This document shows, piece after piece, positions 43,502 to 53,524 of a stretch of DNA of 64,000 nt. Numbering within the stretch: the stretch's first letter is position 1; every line of letters starts with the position of its first letter. The DNA is from Blautia sp. MSJ-9. GTDB lineage: Bacteria; Bacillota; Clostridia; Lachnospirales; Lachnospiraceae. The position numbers and the translations under genes are program-made. The notes beneath the pieces were generated by a model. It searched no databases. It was not told the DNA's origin and worked only from the letters and a program-made list of their open reading frames with translations. Location: assembly GCF_018919065.1 (NCBI RefSeq), contig NZ_JAHLQG010000053.1:1-64000 (forward strand). The letters run 5' to 3'.

Positions 43502-44502
43502 TATTTGTTCTCCGGCTCTCCTAATGTTGCTACCATAACAGCTTTGATAGTATGCATACGGTTCTCTGCCTCATCAAATACTTTGGACTGCTCAGATTCA
43601 AATACTTCGTCTGTTACTTCCATGTCTGTCAGATTGAATCTCTCGCCCATTTCCTTGCCGATCTTTGTCTTAAGGTCATGGAATGCAGGCAGACAGTGAA
43701 GGAAGATTGCTTTCTCTCCTGCGTTCTTCATAACGTCCTTTGTTACTTTATAAGGTGTCAGATCATGGATTCTCTCTGTCCATACCTCATCCGGCTCACC
43801 CATGGATACCCATACGTCTGTATAGATAACGTCTGCATCCTTTGTTCCTGCCTGAACATCCTCTGTCAGAGTGATGCTTCCGCCGGATGCTTTTGCATAT
43901 TCCTCGCACTGAGCAACTAACTCTGCATTCGGGAAATATTTCTTAGTTGTGCAGGCTACGAAATGCATGCCAAGTTTTGTGCAGGCAATCATCAGGGAAT
44001 TACCCATGTTGTAGCGGGCATCACCCATGTATACAAGCTTACGTCCTTTTAAATCTCCGAAATGCTCACGGATTGTCAGCATATCAGCGATCATCTGTGT
44101 CGGATGATATTCGTTCGTAAGGCCATTCCATACCGGAACACCTGCATGTTTTGCAAGCTCTTCTACGACTTCCTGACCAAATCCACGATATTCGATACCA
44201 TCATACATTCTTCCCAGAACTCTTGCTGTATCTGCAATGCTTTCTTTCTTACCGATCTGAGAACCTGTCGGATCCAGGTATGTGCTTCCCATTCCAAGAT
44301 CATGGGCAGCTACCTCAAAAGAGCAGCGGGTTCTTGTACTTGTTTTTTCAAAAATAAGTGCAATATTTTTGCCTCTGTAATATTCGTGAAGCTCGCCGGC
44401 TTTCTTCTTTGCTTTAAGTTCTGCGGATAAATCAATAAGATATGTGATCTCCTCCGGTGTAAAGTCTTTCAGTGTCAGAAAGTTTCTTCCTTTTAAGTTC
44501 AT
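43501..44502 (-). CDS. argF: ornithine carbamoyltransferase
   Basis: This 333-residue enzyme makes citrulline from ornithine and carbamoyl phosphate. The carbamoyl-phosphate site [13 protein letters not shown] (about residue 52), the HPTQ motif in [13 protein letters not shown], and the ornithine-site HCLPAFHD are all visible. The length is normal. No arcA or arcC is nearby, so the anabolic role is preferred over arginine deiminase-type arcB, but sequence alone cannot decide. It lies directly before birA and after the SPFH gene, in the same strand run. Confidence 0.95.
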   Translation of the reverse strand: MNLKGRNFLTLKDFTPEEITYLIDLSAELKAKKKAGELHEYYRGKNIALIFEKTSTRTRCSFEVAAHDLGMGSTYLDPTGSQIGKKESIADTARVLGRMYDGIEYRGFGQEVVEELAKHAGVPVWNGLTNEYHPTQMIADMLTIREHFGDLKGRKLVYMGDARYNMGNSLMIACTKLGMHFVACTTKKYFPNAELVAQCEEYAKASGGSITLTEDVQAGTKDADVIYTDVWVSMGEPDEVWTERIHDLTPYKVTKDVMKNAGEKAIFLHCLPAFHDLKTKIGKEMGERFNLTDMEVTDEVFESEQSKVFDEAENRMHTIKAVMVATLGEPENK

Positions 44503-44538
44503 AACAATTCTCTCCCCGATGTCATTTATTCTCTTTTG

Positions 44539-45480
44539 TTATTTGTCTGTCTCCGCTTTCGGATCAGTGACGATCTCTTTCAGCGAACTTGCCAGACCTG
44601 CGATTCCCTGAATATCCGACGGAATAATGATCTTGGTTGCCTTACCGTCTGCTGCCTTGGCAAATGCTTCCAGACTCTTCAGTGTCAGAACTGCCTCATC
44701 TGCTCCTGCCTCTCTGATCATGCGAATACCCTCTGCATTGGCATTCTGAACTTTCAGAACTGCCTCAGCCTGTCCTTCTGCCTCCTTGATCATACGCTCT
44801 TTCTGAGCCTCTGCGCGGAGGATTGCTGCCTGTTTCTCAGCTTCTGCATCCAGAATTGCGGATTGTTTCTTACCTTCTGCAACAAGGATCGTAGATTTCT
44901 TCTGACCTTCTGCGATCAGGATTGCTTCACGACGTTCACGCTCAGCTTTCATCTGTTTCTCCATTGCATCCTGAATAGCTGCCGGAGGAATAATGTTCTT
45001 CAGTTCCACACGATTGACCTTGATTCCCCATGGATCAGTAGCTTCATCAAGAGAAGCTCTCATCTTGGTATTGATCGTCTCACGTGATGTAAGTGTCTCA
45101 TCCAGTTCCATGTCACCGATAATATTTCTTAAGGTTGTTGCGGACAGATTCTCGATTGCCATGATCGGATTCTCCACACCGTAAGTATAAAGCTTCGGAT
45201 CTGTGATCTGAAAGAATACGACAGTATCGATCTGCATGGTTACGTTATCCTTTGTGATAACCGGCTGCGGTGGAAAATCCACTACCTGTTCCTTCAGATT
45301 TACCTTTCTGGCTACTCGTTCAATAAACGGAACCTTGAAGTGAATTCCTGTACTCCAGGTTGCCTGATAAGCTCCCAGACGTTCCAGGATTACTGCATAT
45401 GCCTGTGGTACAATGCGGACGCAGGATGCAAGGACCCATACCGCAATAACGATAATAACTATCAGAAAAACCACGCCCAT
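44539..45480 (-). CDS. SPFH/Band 7 membrane protein (QmcA/stomatin-like)
   Basis: This is a 313-residue protein. One N-terminal membrane span (VVFLIVIIVIAVWVLASCV) is followed by the SPFH domain (VILERLGAYQATWSTGIHFKVPF, VVFFQITDP). A long coiled-coil flotillin-like region rich in A-E-G-Q-K repeats (AEGQKKSTILVAEGKKQSAI) runs to about residue 240. SPFH proteins form ring assemblies in membrane microdomains and often pair with NfeD proteases, as here: the NfeD gene ends 2 bp before this start. The exact client is unknown. Confidence 0.93.
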   Translation of the reverse strand: MGVVFLIVIIVIAVWVLASCVRIVPQAYAVILERLGAYQATWSTGIHFKVPFIERVARKVNLKEQVVDFPPQPVITKDNVTMQIDTVVFFQITDPKLYTYGVENPIMAIENLSATTLRNIIGDMELDETLTSRETINTKMRASLDEATDPWGIKVNRVELKNIIPPAAIQDAMEKQMKAERERREAILIAEGQKKSTILVAEGKKQSAILDAEAEKQAAILRAEAQKERMIKEAEGQAEAVLKVQNANAEGIRMIREAGADEAVLTLKSLEAFAKAADGKATKIIIPSDIQGIAGLASSLKEIVTDPKAETDK

Positions 45481-45482
45481 AA

Positions 45483-45917
45483 CTAATCCTCCTTATTCTG
45501 TTTTACGATAAGTTTCACACCTCGGATCTCTTCGATCGTTACAACGGTGCCTTCGCCGATTTTTTCGTCATCAGCAGAACGTGCAGTCCATTCAATGTCA
45601 TTGATACGAACCTGGCCTGTCTGCGCCAGATTGTCAATCTCCTGAATCACAACTGCTTTCTTTCCAATCAGACTGTTTGCATTGGTCTGTATGGTTTCTT
45701 TGTTGAAGTACTTCATTGCCAGTGGTCTGGTAAAGATGAGAAGTACCAATGAAACACACAGAAACAGCAATATCTGTACAGTGAGGTTCGCTCCTGCATA
45801 ACATGCAATAGCAGCGACCAGTGCGCCGCCGGCAAACCAGATGGTGGTCAGTCCTGCAGTAATCGCCTCTACAACAAGCAATAATGCAAGAATCCCAAGC
45901 CAGATCAAAGGCTGCAT
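45483..45917 (-). CDS. NfeD-family membrane protein (short form)
   Basis: This 144-residue protein has two to three N-terminal membrane spans (WLGILALLLVVEAITAGLTT, ILLFLCVSLVLLIFTRPLA) and a soluble C-terminal OB-fold (GKKAVVIQEIDNLAQTGQV, WTARSADDEKIGEGTVV). It lacks the protease domain of long NfeD. It lies 2 bp upstream of its SPFH partner and likely anchors that complex. Confidence 0.93.
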   Translation of the reverse strand: MQPLIWLGILALLLVVEAITAGLTTIWFAGGALVAAIACYAGANLTVQILLFLCVSLVLLIFTRPLAMKYFNKETIQTNANSLIGKKAVVIQEIDNLAQTGQVRINDIEWTARSADDEKIGEGTVVTIEEIRGVKLIVKQNKED

Positions 45918-45937
45918 GAAACTCCTCCTTTCGTCTG

Positions 45938-46711
45938 CTATCGTCTCTGACGAGCAGCTTCATACATGAGAATCCCGGATGCCATGGCAGCATTCAGAGA
46001 TTCTACTTTTCCACACATAGGAATCCGTATCAGACAATCAGCACTGTCTGCCGCTTCATCTGTCAGTCCTTTTCCCTCATTACCAATCAGGAAAGCAGTT
46101 CCTCCTGTGTAGGATTCCTTATCGTAAGAGTTCTTACCATGCAGATGTGCCGCAAATGTGCGGATATTTCTGTCTTTCAGTTCCTGTGCTAATGATACCA
46201 CACTTTCCACATATAGGAAAGGCATTCTGTAGACAGAACCCATGGTTGATCGTATAACCTTCGGGTTTGTGATATCCACGCAGGTCTTTGTCAGAAGAAC
46301 CCCGCTTACTCCGGCGCCCTCTCCTGTACGGAGAATAGTTCCCGCATTTCCCGGATCCTGCAGATCCTCCAGAATCATAACCAGCGGATTTTTCCCGCCG
46401 AGAATATCTTCTAATGTATAGGAAGGTTTCTTAAGCACTGTCATAATTCCCTGCGGCGTCTGTGTATCGCTCATCTGTCGAAAAACAGAATCTGCTACTA
46501 TCTCATATGGAAGTTTCTCCACCTGAGCCATCAGTTCTGCATCACCGCTGAGAGCTTCTGATACATACACCTTCGAGATCCAATCCTTCGGTGCTTCGCC
46601 GAACATTTTTCTTCCTTCTGCAACAAAAAGCCCTTGTTCTCTGCGGGCTTTTGTTTTCTGGTTCAGCTGTATGATATTTTTTACCTGTCCGTTATTTACA
46701 CTGGTGATCAT
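45938..46711 (-). CDS. SpoU/TrmH family RNA methyltransferase
   Basis: This 257-residue protein has the SPOUT fold with the knot motifs NPLVMILEDLQDPGNAGTILR (about residue 105), FLIGNEGKGL and IRIPMCGKVESLNAAMASGI. The N-terminal part (residues 5-95) is a SpoU-substrate-binding domain. The enzyme likely 2'-O-methylates rRNA or tRNA; the target is not determined by sequence. It lies just downstream of the KtrA-like gene, with about 10 bp between. Confidence 0.93.
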   Translation of the reverse strand: MITSVNNGQVKNIIQLNQKTKARREQGLFVAEGRKMFGEAPKDWISKVYVSEALSGDAELMAQVEKLPYEIVADSVFRQMSDTQTPQGIMTVLKKPSYTLEDILGGKNPLVMILEDLQDPGNAGTILRTGEGAGVSGVLLTKTCVDITNPKVIRSTMGSVYRMPFLYVESVVSLAQELKDRNIRTFAAHLHGKNSYDKESYTGGTAFLIGNEGKGLTDEAADSADCLIRIPMCGKVESLNAAMASGILMYEAARQRR

Positions 46712-46720
46712 ATCTTATCC

Positions 46721-47374
46721 TCAATTTTCCGAAACCTTATTCAGGTCACTGTTTGCTCCTGCTGCAACAACTGTGCAGTCTGCCGGAAACACTTCATCCG
46801 GCGCCACATTCATATTCATCTTATCGCCATGCTTCAGACCGATCAGATTGATGTTATACTTTTCCCTGACCTTCAACTCCCGAAGTGTTTTTCCTATCCA
46901 TTCCCGCGGGATCTTAAATTCTGCCATACTGAAATCAGAAGAAAGCTCAAACATATCGACAAATCCACTGGAGAGAAGATTTCTTGCAACTCTGATACCC
47001 ATGGAATGTTCAGGATAAATCACCTTATCTGCCCCTATTTTCTCCAGTATCCTGCCATGAAGAGGATTCATTGCCTTCGCCATGACAAAAGGAACTCCAA
47101 GTTCTTTCACCTGCATCGTTGCTGTAATACTGGCCTCCATATTCTCGGCTACTGCGATGACCGCAACATCTACGTTCTGAACTCCAAGCGATTCCAGAAT
47201 TCCCGGATCACGCACATCTGCCTTGACAGCATAGGAAACTTTCTCTGCGATATCCTGCACATTATCATCTTTATCGTCAATGGCAAGTACATCGCAGTTC
47301 GCCTCTGCCAGAGTAAGGGCTACCGTCATCCCGAACTGCCCAAGACCGATCACTGCATAAGATTTGTTCTTCAT
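46721..47374 (-). CDS. KtrA/TrkA-type potassium channel regulator
   Basis: This is a 217-residue protein. The RCK-N domain starts YAVIGLGQFGMTVALTLAEA with a dinucleotide-binding GxGxxG-type motif and an acidic end of strand two (LAIDDKDD). The C-terminal TrkA-C domain ends the protein. It gates the KtrB-type channel encoded just upstream. The ATG at 47374 is chosen because GAGGA lies at the right spacing and the RCK fold begins there; earlier in-frame starts would overlap the partner gene. Confidence 0.92.
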   Translation of the reverse strand: MKNKSYAVIGLGQFGMTVALTLAEANCDVLAIDDKDDNVQDIAEKVSYAVKADVRDPGILESLGVQNVDVAVIAVAENMEASITATMQVKELGVPFVMAKAMNPLHGRILEKIGADKVIYPEHSMGIRVARNLLSSGFVDMFELSSDFSMAEFKIPREWIGKTLRELKVREKYNINLIGLKHGDKMNMNVAPDEVFPADCTVVAAGANSDLNKVSEN

Positions 47375-47448
47375 TTTCTTCCTCATTTCTCTTTCTGAAC
47401 ATGTATTCGTTATCCTCTGCGAATATCCGCCTGACTGCCGAACCGTTA

Positions 47449-48843
47449 CTATCCAATCATAATATCTTCTTCTGCCAGATGTGAATCTGCCGGCATTTTC
47501 TGTACACGTACAGTCACTGCAGTTCCCAGAGTCAGCGGACCGATTCTTCCCAGATACATAGTCAGAATCACGATCCATTTGCCTGCTGTATTCAGGCAGG
47601 GTGTCAGCCCTCTGCTAAGTCCTACCGTTGCAACCGCAGATGTAATTTCATAAACAACATCTTCTATAGGTGCTTCCGGCATGGCTGCACACAACAACAT
47701 ACTCATGAGAATAAGTACTGTAAGTACCATACCTGTCACTACGATGGCAGAACGGATATAGCTGTCTCTGATTCTCCTGTGGTGTACTTCCACATCCCGT
47801 TTTCCCTGAAGATTGGATTTCAGACTCAGCAGAAGGACCGCAACTGTTGTTGTCTTAATTCCACCTGCTGTTCCCATAGGGGAACCACCGATCAACATCA
47901 ATATCAGGCACAGCATATAAGTTGCATTGGAAAATCTCTCCTGGCTTACAGTGAAAAATCCGGCTGTTCTTGTGGTAACTGACTGGAACAAAGATGCCAT
48001 CCACTTCGTTCCCGGCGAATATGTCCCAATACTTTCCGGATTTCCATGATCAAACAGAAAGATCAGTACTGTACCGCCCACAACAAGTATCAGCGTCATC
48101 ATCAACACAATCTTACTATGAAGACGAAGATTTTTAAACACACGTCCCACAGGAAGTTTCCCTCTGATGACTCGTTTGATCTTATCCCAGATATCCCACC
48201 AGACCACAAACCCAAGACCTGACATAATGATCAGTCCTACACTTGTAAAGTTTACGATCGGATCAGCAACATACTGAGCCAGGCTGTCCTCTCCCAGCAG
48301 ATCAATACCAGCATTACAGAATGCAGATACTGCCGTAAAAACAGAGTATCCCAGACCTTTTGCCAGACCGAACTGCGGAATAAATCGAACTGCATAACAC
48401 ACTGCACCGATTCCTTCTGCTCCAAACACACAGATCAGAACTTTCTTCACCAGCCTGACCATCCCACCCATTCTGTCCATATTATAGGACTCCTGGATAA
48501 CACGCCGGTTCCTCAGCGATATTTTCTTTCTCAGACTTATAAAAATAATACTGCCCAGGGAAATCAGTCCCACACCTCCGATCTGGATCAGGATAAGAAT
48601 AATAATCTTGCCTGCCAGAGTCCAATGAGTTGCCGTAACAACTGTCACAAGCCCTGTTACACATATACTTGTGGTTGCGGTAAACATGGCATCTGTAAAA
48701 GATGTGTGGTATCCGGGTGCCGTACAAAACGGCAGCCACAGAAGTAATCCCCCTAAGATAATCACCCCCGCAAAACCGAGGGTAATTATCTGAGCAGTAT
48801 TTAATTTATGCAGTCTGTTATATAACTGCATCTTTTTATTCAT
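47449..48843 (-). CDS. KtrB/TrkH-type potassium transporter subunit
   Basis: This 464-residue membrane protein has about eight to ten spans in four pore repeats, with selectivity-loop-like sequences TTSICVTGLV, SAFCNAGIDL, TTRTAGFFTV and SAVATVGLSRG. It moves potassium (with sodium) into the cell, gated by the adjacent KtrA-like protein. The gene follows pfkA with only 3 bp between stop and start, so it belongs to the long operon. Confidence 0.93.
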   Translation of the reverse strand: MNKKMQLYNRLHKLNTAQIITLGFAGVIILGGLLLWLPFCTAPGYHTSFTDAMFTATTSICVTGLVTVVTATHWTLAGKIIILILIQIGGVGLISLGSIIFISLRKKISLRNRRVIQESYNMDRMGGMVRLVKKVLICVFGAEGIGAVCYAVRFIPQFGLAKGLGYSVFTAVSAFCNAGIDLLGEDSLAQYVADPIVNFTSVGLIIMSGLGFVVWWDIWDKIKRVIRGKLPVGRVFKNLRLHSKIVLMMTLILVVGGTVLIFLFDHGNPESIGTYSPGTKWMASLFQSVTTRTAGFFTVSQERFSNATYMLCLILMLIGGSPMGTAGGIKTTTVAVLLLSLKSNLQGKRDVEVHHRRIRDSYIRSAIVVTGMVLTVLILMSMLLCAAMPEAPIEDVVYEITSAVATVGLSRGLTPCLNTAGKWIVILTMYLGRIGPLTLGTAVTVRVQKMPADSHLAEEDIMIG

Positions 48844-48846
48844 TTG

Positions 48847-49845
48847 TTATTTGTTGTTTTTATCATAGTTATGAGAAAGTGACTGGCATACCTCCCACTG
48901 ATAGTCAGAGATACCTTTCTGCATAGCAAGTGCTTCATTGATATCGAAGTCTACGAATTCACCGTGACGATATCCAACAACACGGCATGTCTTGCCTGCA
49001 ACAAGAAGATCTACAGCCAGAGCACCCATCATAGATGCATATACACGGTCTTTACATGTCGGGCTTCCACCACGCTGCATGTGTCCAAGGATTGTAGCAC
49101 GTGTTTCAATACCTGTGGCAGCTTCGATACGTTTTGCCATTGCTTCAGAATGGCCAATACCCTCTGCATTGATGATGATGTGATGCTTTTTGCCTTTCTT
49201 ACGGCTCTCGATGATGTTGTTGATCAGCTTCTGCTCATCATAATCATATTTCTCTGGGATCAGAACGTCCTCAGCACCGTTAGCAATACCACACCACAGG
49301 GCAAGATATCCTGCACCACGGCCCATAACCTCGATGATACTGCATCTCTCATGAGAAGTAGAAGTATCACGTACTTTATCGATTGCTTCCATTGCTGTGT
49401 TTACAGCTGTATCAAAACCGATTGTATATTCTGTACATGCAATATCAAGGTCAATTGTTCCCGGAAGACCAATTGTATTAATTCCAAGGTTTGCAAGTTT
49501 CTGAGCACCTGCAAAAGATCCGTCACCACCGATAACAACAAGTCCGTCGATACCATGTTTTCTACAGATCTCTGCACCACGCTGCTGTCCTTCCGGTGTA
49601 CGGAATTCTGCACAACGTGCTGTGTAAAGGACTGTACCACCACGCTCGATCGTATCAGATACATCTTTTGCGCTCATGTCAATGATCTCTTCATTTAACA
49701 GACCATTGTATCCTTTCAGAATACCTTTTACATTCAATCCTGCGCTTAAACCTCTTCTGACAACTGCACGGATTGCAGCGTTCATTCCCGGTGCGTCACC
49801 ACCGCTGGTAAGGACACCAATGGTTTTTATCTTCTTTTCTGCCAT
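48847..49845 (-). CDS. pfkA: ATP-dependent 6-phosphofructokinase
   Basis: This 332-residue enzyme phosphorylates fructose-6-phosphate in glycolysis. Motifs are IGVLTSGGDAPGMNAAIR, IGGDGSFAGA (the ATP-type Gly), and the catalytic GTIDLDIACTEYTIGFDTA. The Asn normally between the two acidic residues of TIDND is Leu here, while both Asp remain. MGRGAGY replaces the common MGRHAGY. The ATG at 49845 is preferred because GGAGG lies at ideal spacing. Upstream is dnaE, downstream the KtrB-like gene. It should be active; the odd residues are seen in relatives as far as I recall. Confidence 0.95.
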   Translation of the reverse strand: MAEKKIKTIGVLTSGGDAPGMNAAIRAVVRRGLSAGLNVKGILKGYNGLLNEEIIDMSAKDVSDTIERGGTVLYTARCAEFRTPEGQQRGAEICRKHGIDGLVVIGGDGSFAGAQKLANLGINTIGLPGTIDLDIACTEYTIGFDTAVNTAMEAIDKVRDTSTSHERCSIIEVMGRGAGYLALWCGIANGAEDVLIPEKYDYDEQKLINNIIESRKKGKKHHIIINAEGIGHSEAMAKRIEAATGIETRATILGHMQRGGSPTCKDRVYASMMGALAVDLLVAGKTCRVVGYRHGEFVDFDINEALAMQKGISDYQWEVCQSLSHNYDKNNK

Positions 49846-49919
49846 CTTTTCTTCCTCCATCTTATGAATCTATCTCATCTTTTTACTATACACATATTCG
49901 GGTATAGTTTAGCGCATTT

Positions 49920-52900
49920 TTATAAGTTTTTCAATCCTCTTTCTACAACTTTAACATTGGTTTGACCATATTTTTCGTACATGTAATTCATCCATGAGTC
50001 CTGTATTTGTGCATGATAACCAACTGGAAGCTTCTTTATGGCCTTTACATCTTTCAGATAGATCACAACAGCACTGTCACCAGGTGATCTTCGAATATCT
50101 GAGAGTAATTCCTGGGACAGTTGTGCATAGGCTTCTTTGTTGTCAAACTGGAGCCAGATTTCTCTTGGCATGTTGTCAAACGGACGGATTTTCTCGAGGA
50201 TCAGTTTGCTGGCACGGTCATCTTCTGCAGATACTCTTCCCTGGATAAACACTCTGGCATCTTCATTCAGAAACTGCTGGCTTTTTTCATAATCGCGCGG
50301 GAATACAACTACTTCTACTGTTCCTACCAGATCTTCTACTGTCAGAAATGCCATGACCTTGTTAGTCTTTGTATATTTGATGGTTTTATCCGTAATCATT
50401 CCGCCAATGATCACTTTCTGACCGTCCATGACTTTCGGAAGATTTGTCTCTTCATCCTGCTGGAAATCAGAAGTCTTTGCGGAGATGGTTTTCTCCATCA
50501 TTGTACGGTAATTCTCAAGAGGATGTCCACTGAGATAAATTCCCAGAACTTCTTTTTCATAACCGAGAAGTTCTTCCTTGCCAAATTCCTCTACGTTCGG
50601 CATGCGGATTTCGAATTCTTTCTTGTCTTCCTCACTGACCAGGTCAAAAAGACTCATCTGTCCCACAAGACTGTTCTTCCGCTCCTGGCTGATGTTATCT
50701 GCAATCTGCTGGTAGACCATCATCTTCTGACGGCGGTTGCCTTCCAGACAATCCAGCGCACCGGCTTTGATGAAGTTTTCTACTGCACGCTTATTCATCT
50801 GCTGTGTATTTCGCTCCATGAAATCCTTCAGTGAACGATACAGTCCGTTCTGTTGACGTTCACTTACCAGACTCTCGATGACCGGACGACCTACACTTTT
50901 AATCGCTGAAAGTCCGTATCGGATCGCACCGTTATCTACAGAAAAACCATACATTCCGCAATTGATATCCGGTGGAAGGATCTTGATTCCCATCTGGCGG
51001 CATACCAAGAAATACTCTGCTACTTTTGTCGGGAAATCAATAACTGAGGTCATCAGAGCTGCCATAAATTCTACCGGATAATAATATTTCAGATATGCAG
51101 TCTGATAGGAAACAACTGCATAAGCTGCTGCATGAGATTTATTAAACGCATACTTCGCGAAATCAATCATTTCATCGTAAATCTTATTGGCTGTTGCTTC
51201 ATCGATCCCATTAGCAATACATCCCGGAACTCCTTCTGCTTCATTTCCATATACAAAGTTCTGGCGTTCTTTTTCCATGACTGCCGCTTTCTTTTTGGAC
51301 ATGGCACGACGTACAAGATCGCTTCGTCCAAGCGTATAACCGGCCAGGTTACGAACGATCTGCATAACCTGCTCCTGATATACAATACAACCATAAGTCG
51401 GCTTAAGGATCGGTTCCAGCTGAGGGCAGTCATATTTAATGGTATCCGGACGGTTTTTGCCACGGATATACTGTGGAATAAAATCCATCGGACCCGGACG
51501 GTAAAGGGAAATTCCCGCGATTACATCTTCAAGGCTCTGCGGTTTCAGCTCTTTCATGAAGTTCTTCATTCCTGCGCTTTCAAGCTGGAACACGCCATCG
51601 GAACGGCCGGTGCCGAGGGAGTCGAGAACTTTCTTATCATCATAATTTATTTTCTGCATGTCCAGAGTGACACCTGCATCCTTCTGGATCAGCTTTACTG
51701 CATTCTGGATCACAGTCAGGGTACGAAGTCCCAGGAAGTCCATTTTCAGAAGTCCCAGTTCTTCCAGTGTTGTCATGGTGAACTGAGTAACAATGGAACC
51801 GTCCTGTGCTCTGGAAAGAGGTACATATTCGGATACGTCTTTCTGGCTGATAACCACACCTGCCGCATGCATGGAAGTATGTCTTGGAAGACCTTCCAGG
51901 CGTCTCGCCATATCGATCAAATAATGAACATCATCCTGTTCTTCGTATGCTTTCTTCAGCTCCGGATTCATTTTCAGAGCTTTGTCGATGGTGATGTTCA
52001 GCTCCTGCGGGATCATCTTTGCAATGGAGTCCACCTGTGCATAAGGCATGTCCAGTACACGGCCAACGTCACGGATTACACCGCGGGCTGCCAGAGTACC
52101 AAAAGTAACGATCTGAACGACGCAGTCATCACCGTATTTGCGGCGCACATATTCAATTACTTCCTGTCTTCTCTCGAAGCAAAAGTCAACGTCAATATCA
52201 GGCATGGAAACTCGTTCCGGATTCAGGAATCGCTCAAAAAGCAGATCATAACGAATCGGATCAAGCTGTGTGATTCCCAAAGTATAAGCAACGAGACTTC
52301 CTGCTGCAGAACCTCGTCCGGGACCTACCATAATCTCATGGTCACGAGCATATTTGATGAAATCCCATACGATAAGGAAGTAATCCACGTAACCCATGTT
52401 CTTGATAGTAGATAATTCGTATGTCAGACGGGATTTTAATTCCTCTGTAACCGGATGATAGCGCTCTTCCAGTCCTTCGAAACAAAGTTTATTCAGGTAT
52501 TCCCAGGATGTAAAACCATCCGGTACATCGAATCGCGGCAGCTTGGTTACACCGAATTCAATCTCTACATGACATCTCTGAGCAATCTTATGAGTGTTCT
52601 CCAAAGCTTCCAGAGCATATGGGAAAAGCTGTGCCATTTCTTCAGGGGATTTCACATAATACTGCCCACCTTCATACCGCATTCGATCCTCATCTGCAAG
52701 TTTCTTGTTAGTCTGCAGACAGAGAAGGATATCGTGCGGTGCAGCATCCTCTGCCATTGTGTAATGCACGTCGTTGGTTGCTACCAGGTCAATTCCTGTT
52801 TCTTCGTGCATACGCAGAAGTTCCTGATTAACTACCTGCTGTGCAGGAATTCCGTGATCCTGTAATTCCAGGAAGAAGTTTCCCTTTCCAAAAATGTCCT

Positions 52901-53387
52901 GATAACGGAGAGCTGCTGCCTTTGCATCTTCGTACATTCCTCTCTGAAGATATCTGGCAACCTCACCTGCAAGGCAGGCACTTAATGCAATAATACCTTC
53001 ATGGTATTCTCTCAACAGTGACAGGTCTACTCGAGGTTTATAATAAAATCCCTCTGTGAAACCTTTCGATACAATTTTCATCAGGTTTGCGTATCCCTGA
53101 TTATTCTCTGCCAGAAGAACCAGATGGTAATATCTGTCTTCTCCGCTTCCTGCTTCACGGTCAAATCGGGAGCCGGGAGCTACATAAACCTCACATCCCA
53201 GGATCGGATTGATTCCCTCGGCCCTTGCTGCACGGTAAAAATCGATCACACCGTACATGACTCCGTGATCTGTGATCGCCGCGCTGTCCATGCCAAGTTC
53301 CTTGACACGAGCTACATATTCTTTTATTTTATTGGAACCATCCAGCAGACTGTATTCTGTATGGACGTGAAGATGTGTAAACTCCAA
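49920..53387 (-). CDS. dnaE: DNA polymerase III alpha subunit
   Basis: This is the 1,155-residue replicative (DnaE-type) polymerase. The PHP domain begins FTHLHVHTEYSLLDG with metal-binding histidines. The polymerase core contains VGPGRGSAAGSLVAYTLGI and PDIDVDFCFERRQEV (catalytic Asp), and YDVVQ-type fingers later (YQEQVMQIVRNLAGY). The C-terminal OB fold (VIIGGMITDKTIKYTK) and tau-binding tail are present. It has no exonuclease insertion, so it is not PolC. It lies between a CvfB-like gene and pfkA. Confidence 0.97.
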   Translation of the reverse strand: MEFTHLHVHTEYSLLDGSNKIKEYVARVKELGMDSAAITDHGVMYGVIDFYRAARAEGINPILGCEVYVAPGSRFDREAGSGEDRYYHLVLLAENNQGYANLMKIVSKGFTEGFYYKPRVDLSLLREYHEGIIALSACLAGEVARYLQRGMYEDAKAAALRYQDIFGKGNFFLELQDHGIPAQQVVNQELLRMHEETGIDLVATNDVHYTMAEDAAPHDILLCLQTNKKLADEDRMRYEGGQYYVKSPEEMAQLFPYALEALENTHKIAQRCHVEIEFGVTKLPRFDVPDGFTSWEYLNKLCFEGLEERYHPVTEELKSRLTYELSTIKNMGYVDYFLIVWDFIKYARDHEIMVGPGRGSAAGSLVAYTLGITQLDPIRYDLLFERFLNPERVSMPDIDVDFCFERRQEVIEYVRRKYGDDCVVQIVTFGTLAARGVIRDVGRVLDMPYAQVDSIAKMIPQELNITIDKALKMNPELKKAYEEQDDVHYLIDMARRLEGLPRHTSMHAAGVVISQKDVSEYVPLSRAQDGSIVTQFTMTTLEELGLLKMDFLGLRTLTVIQNAVKLIQKDAGVTLDMQKINYDDKKVLDSLGTGRSDGVFQLESAGMKNFMKELKPQSLEDVIAGISLYRPGPMDFIPQYIRGKNRPDTIKYDCPQLEPILKPTYGCIVYQEQVMQIVRNLAGYTLGRSDLVRRAMSKKKAAVMEKERQNFVYGNEAEGVPGCIANGIDEATANKIYDEMIDFAKYAFNKSHAAAYAVVSYQTAYLKYYYPVEFMAALMTSVIDFPTKVAEYFLVCRQMGIKILPPDINCGMYGFSVDNGAIRYGLSAIKSVGRPVIESLVSERQQNGLYRSLKDFMERNTQQMNKRAVENFIKAGALDCLEGNRRQKMMVYQQIADNISQERKNSLVGQMSLFDLVSEEDKKEFEIRMPNVEEFGKEELLGYEKEVLGIYLSGHPLENYRTMMEKTISAKTSDFQQDEETNLPKVMDGQKVIIGGMITDKTIKYTKTNKVMAFLTVEDLVGTVEVVVFPRDYEKSQQFLNEDARVFIQGRVSAEDDRASKLILEKIRPFDNMPREIWLQFDNKEAYAQLSQELLSDIRRSPGDSAVVIYLKDVKAIKKLPVGYHAQIQDSWMNYMYEKYGQTNVKVVERGLKNL

Positions 53388-53524
53388 CTTTGTATCTCTC
53401 CTGTTCTTATGCTTTAACTATTATATTGGTTATATTATCTGCAATTATTTGCAAAAAATTTTTCGTCCGGCAGATTATTGAATCTGCCAGACTATACTAT
53501 TTTTCTATGTTTATGCAGTTCTTT

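Noticed and set aside
43501-44502. Catabolic arginine deiminase pathway gene (arcB)
   Set aside because: No arcA, arcC or arginine-ornithine antiporter gene is nearby, so the general ornithine carbamoyltransferase name is used.
48847-49845. Inactivated phosphofructokinase because of TIDLD in place of TIDND
   Set aside because: Both catalytic aspartates and all other motifs are kept, and the substitution seems usual in related bacteria.
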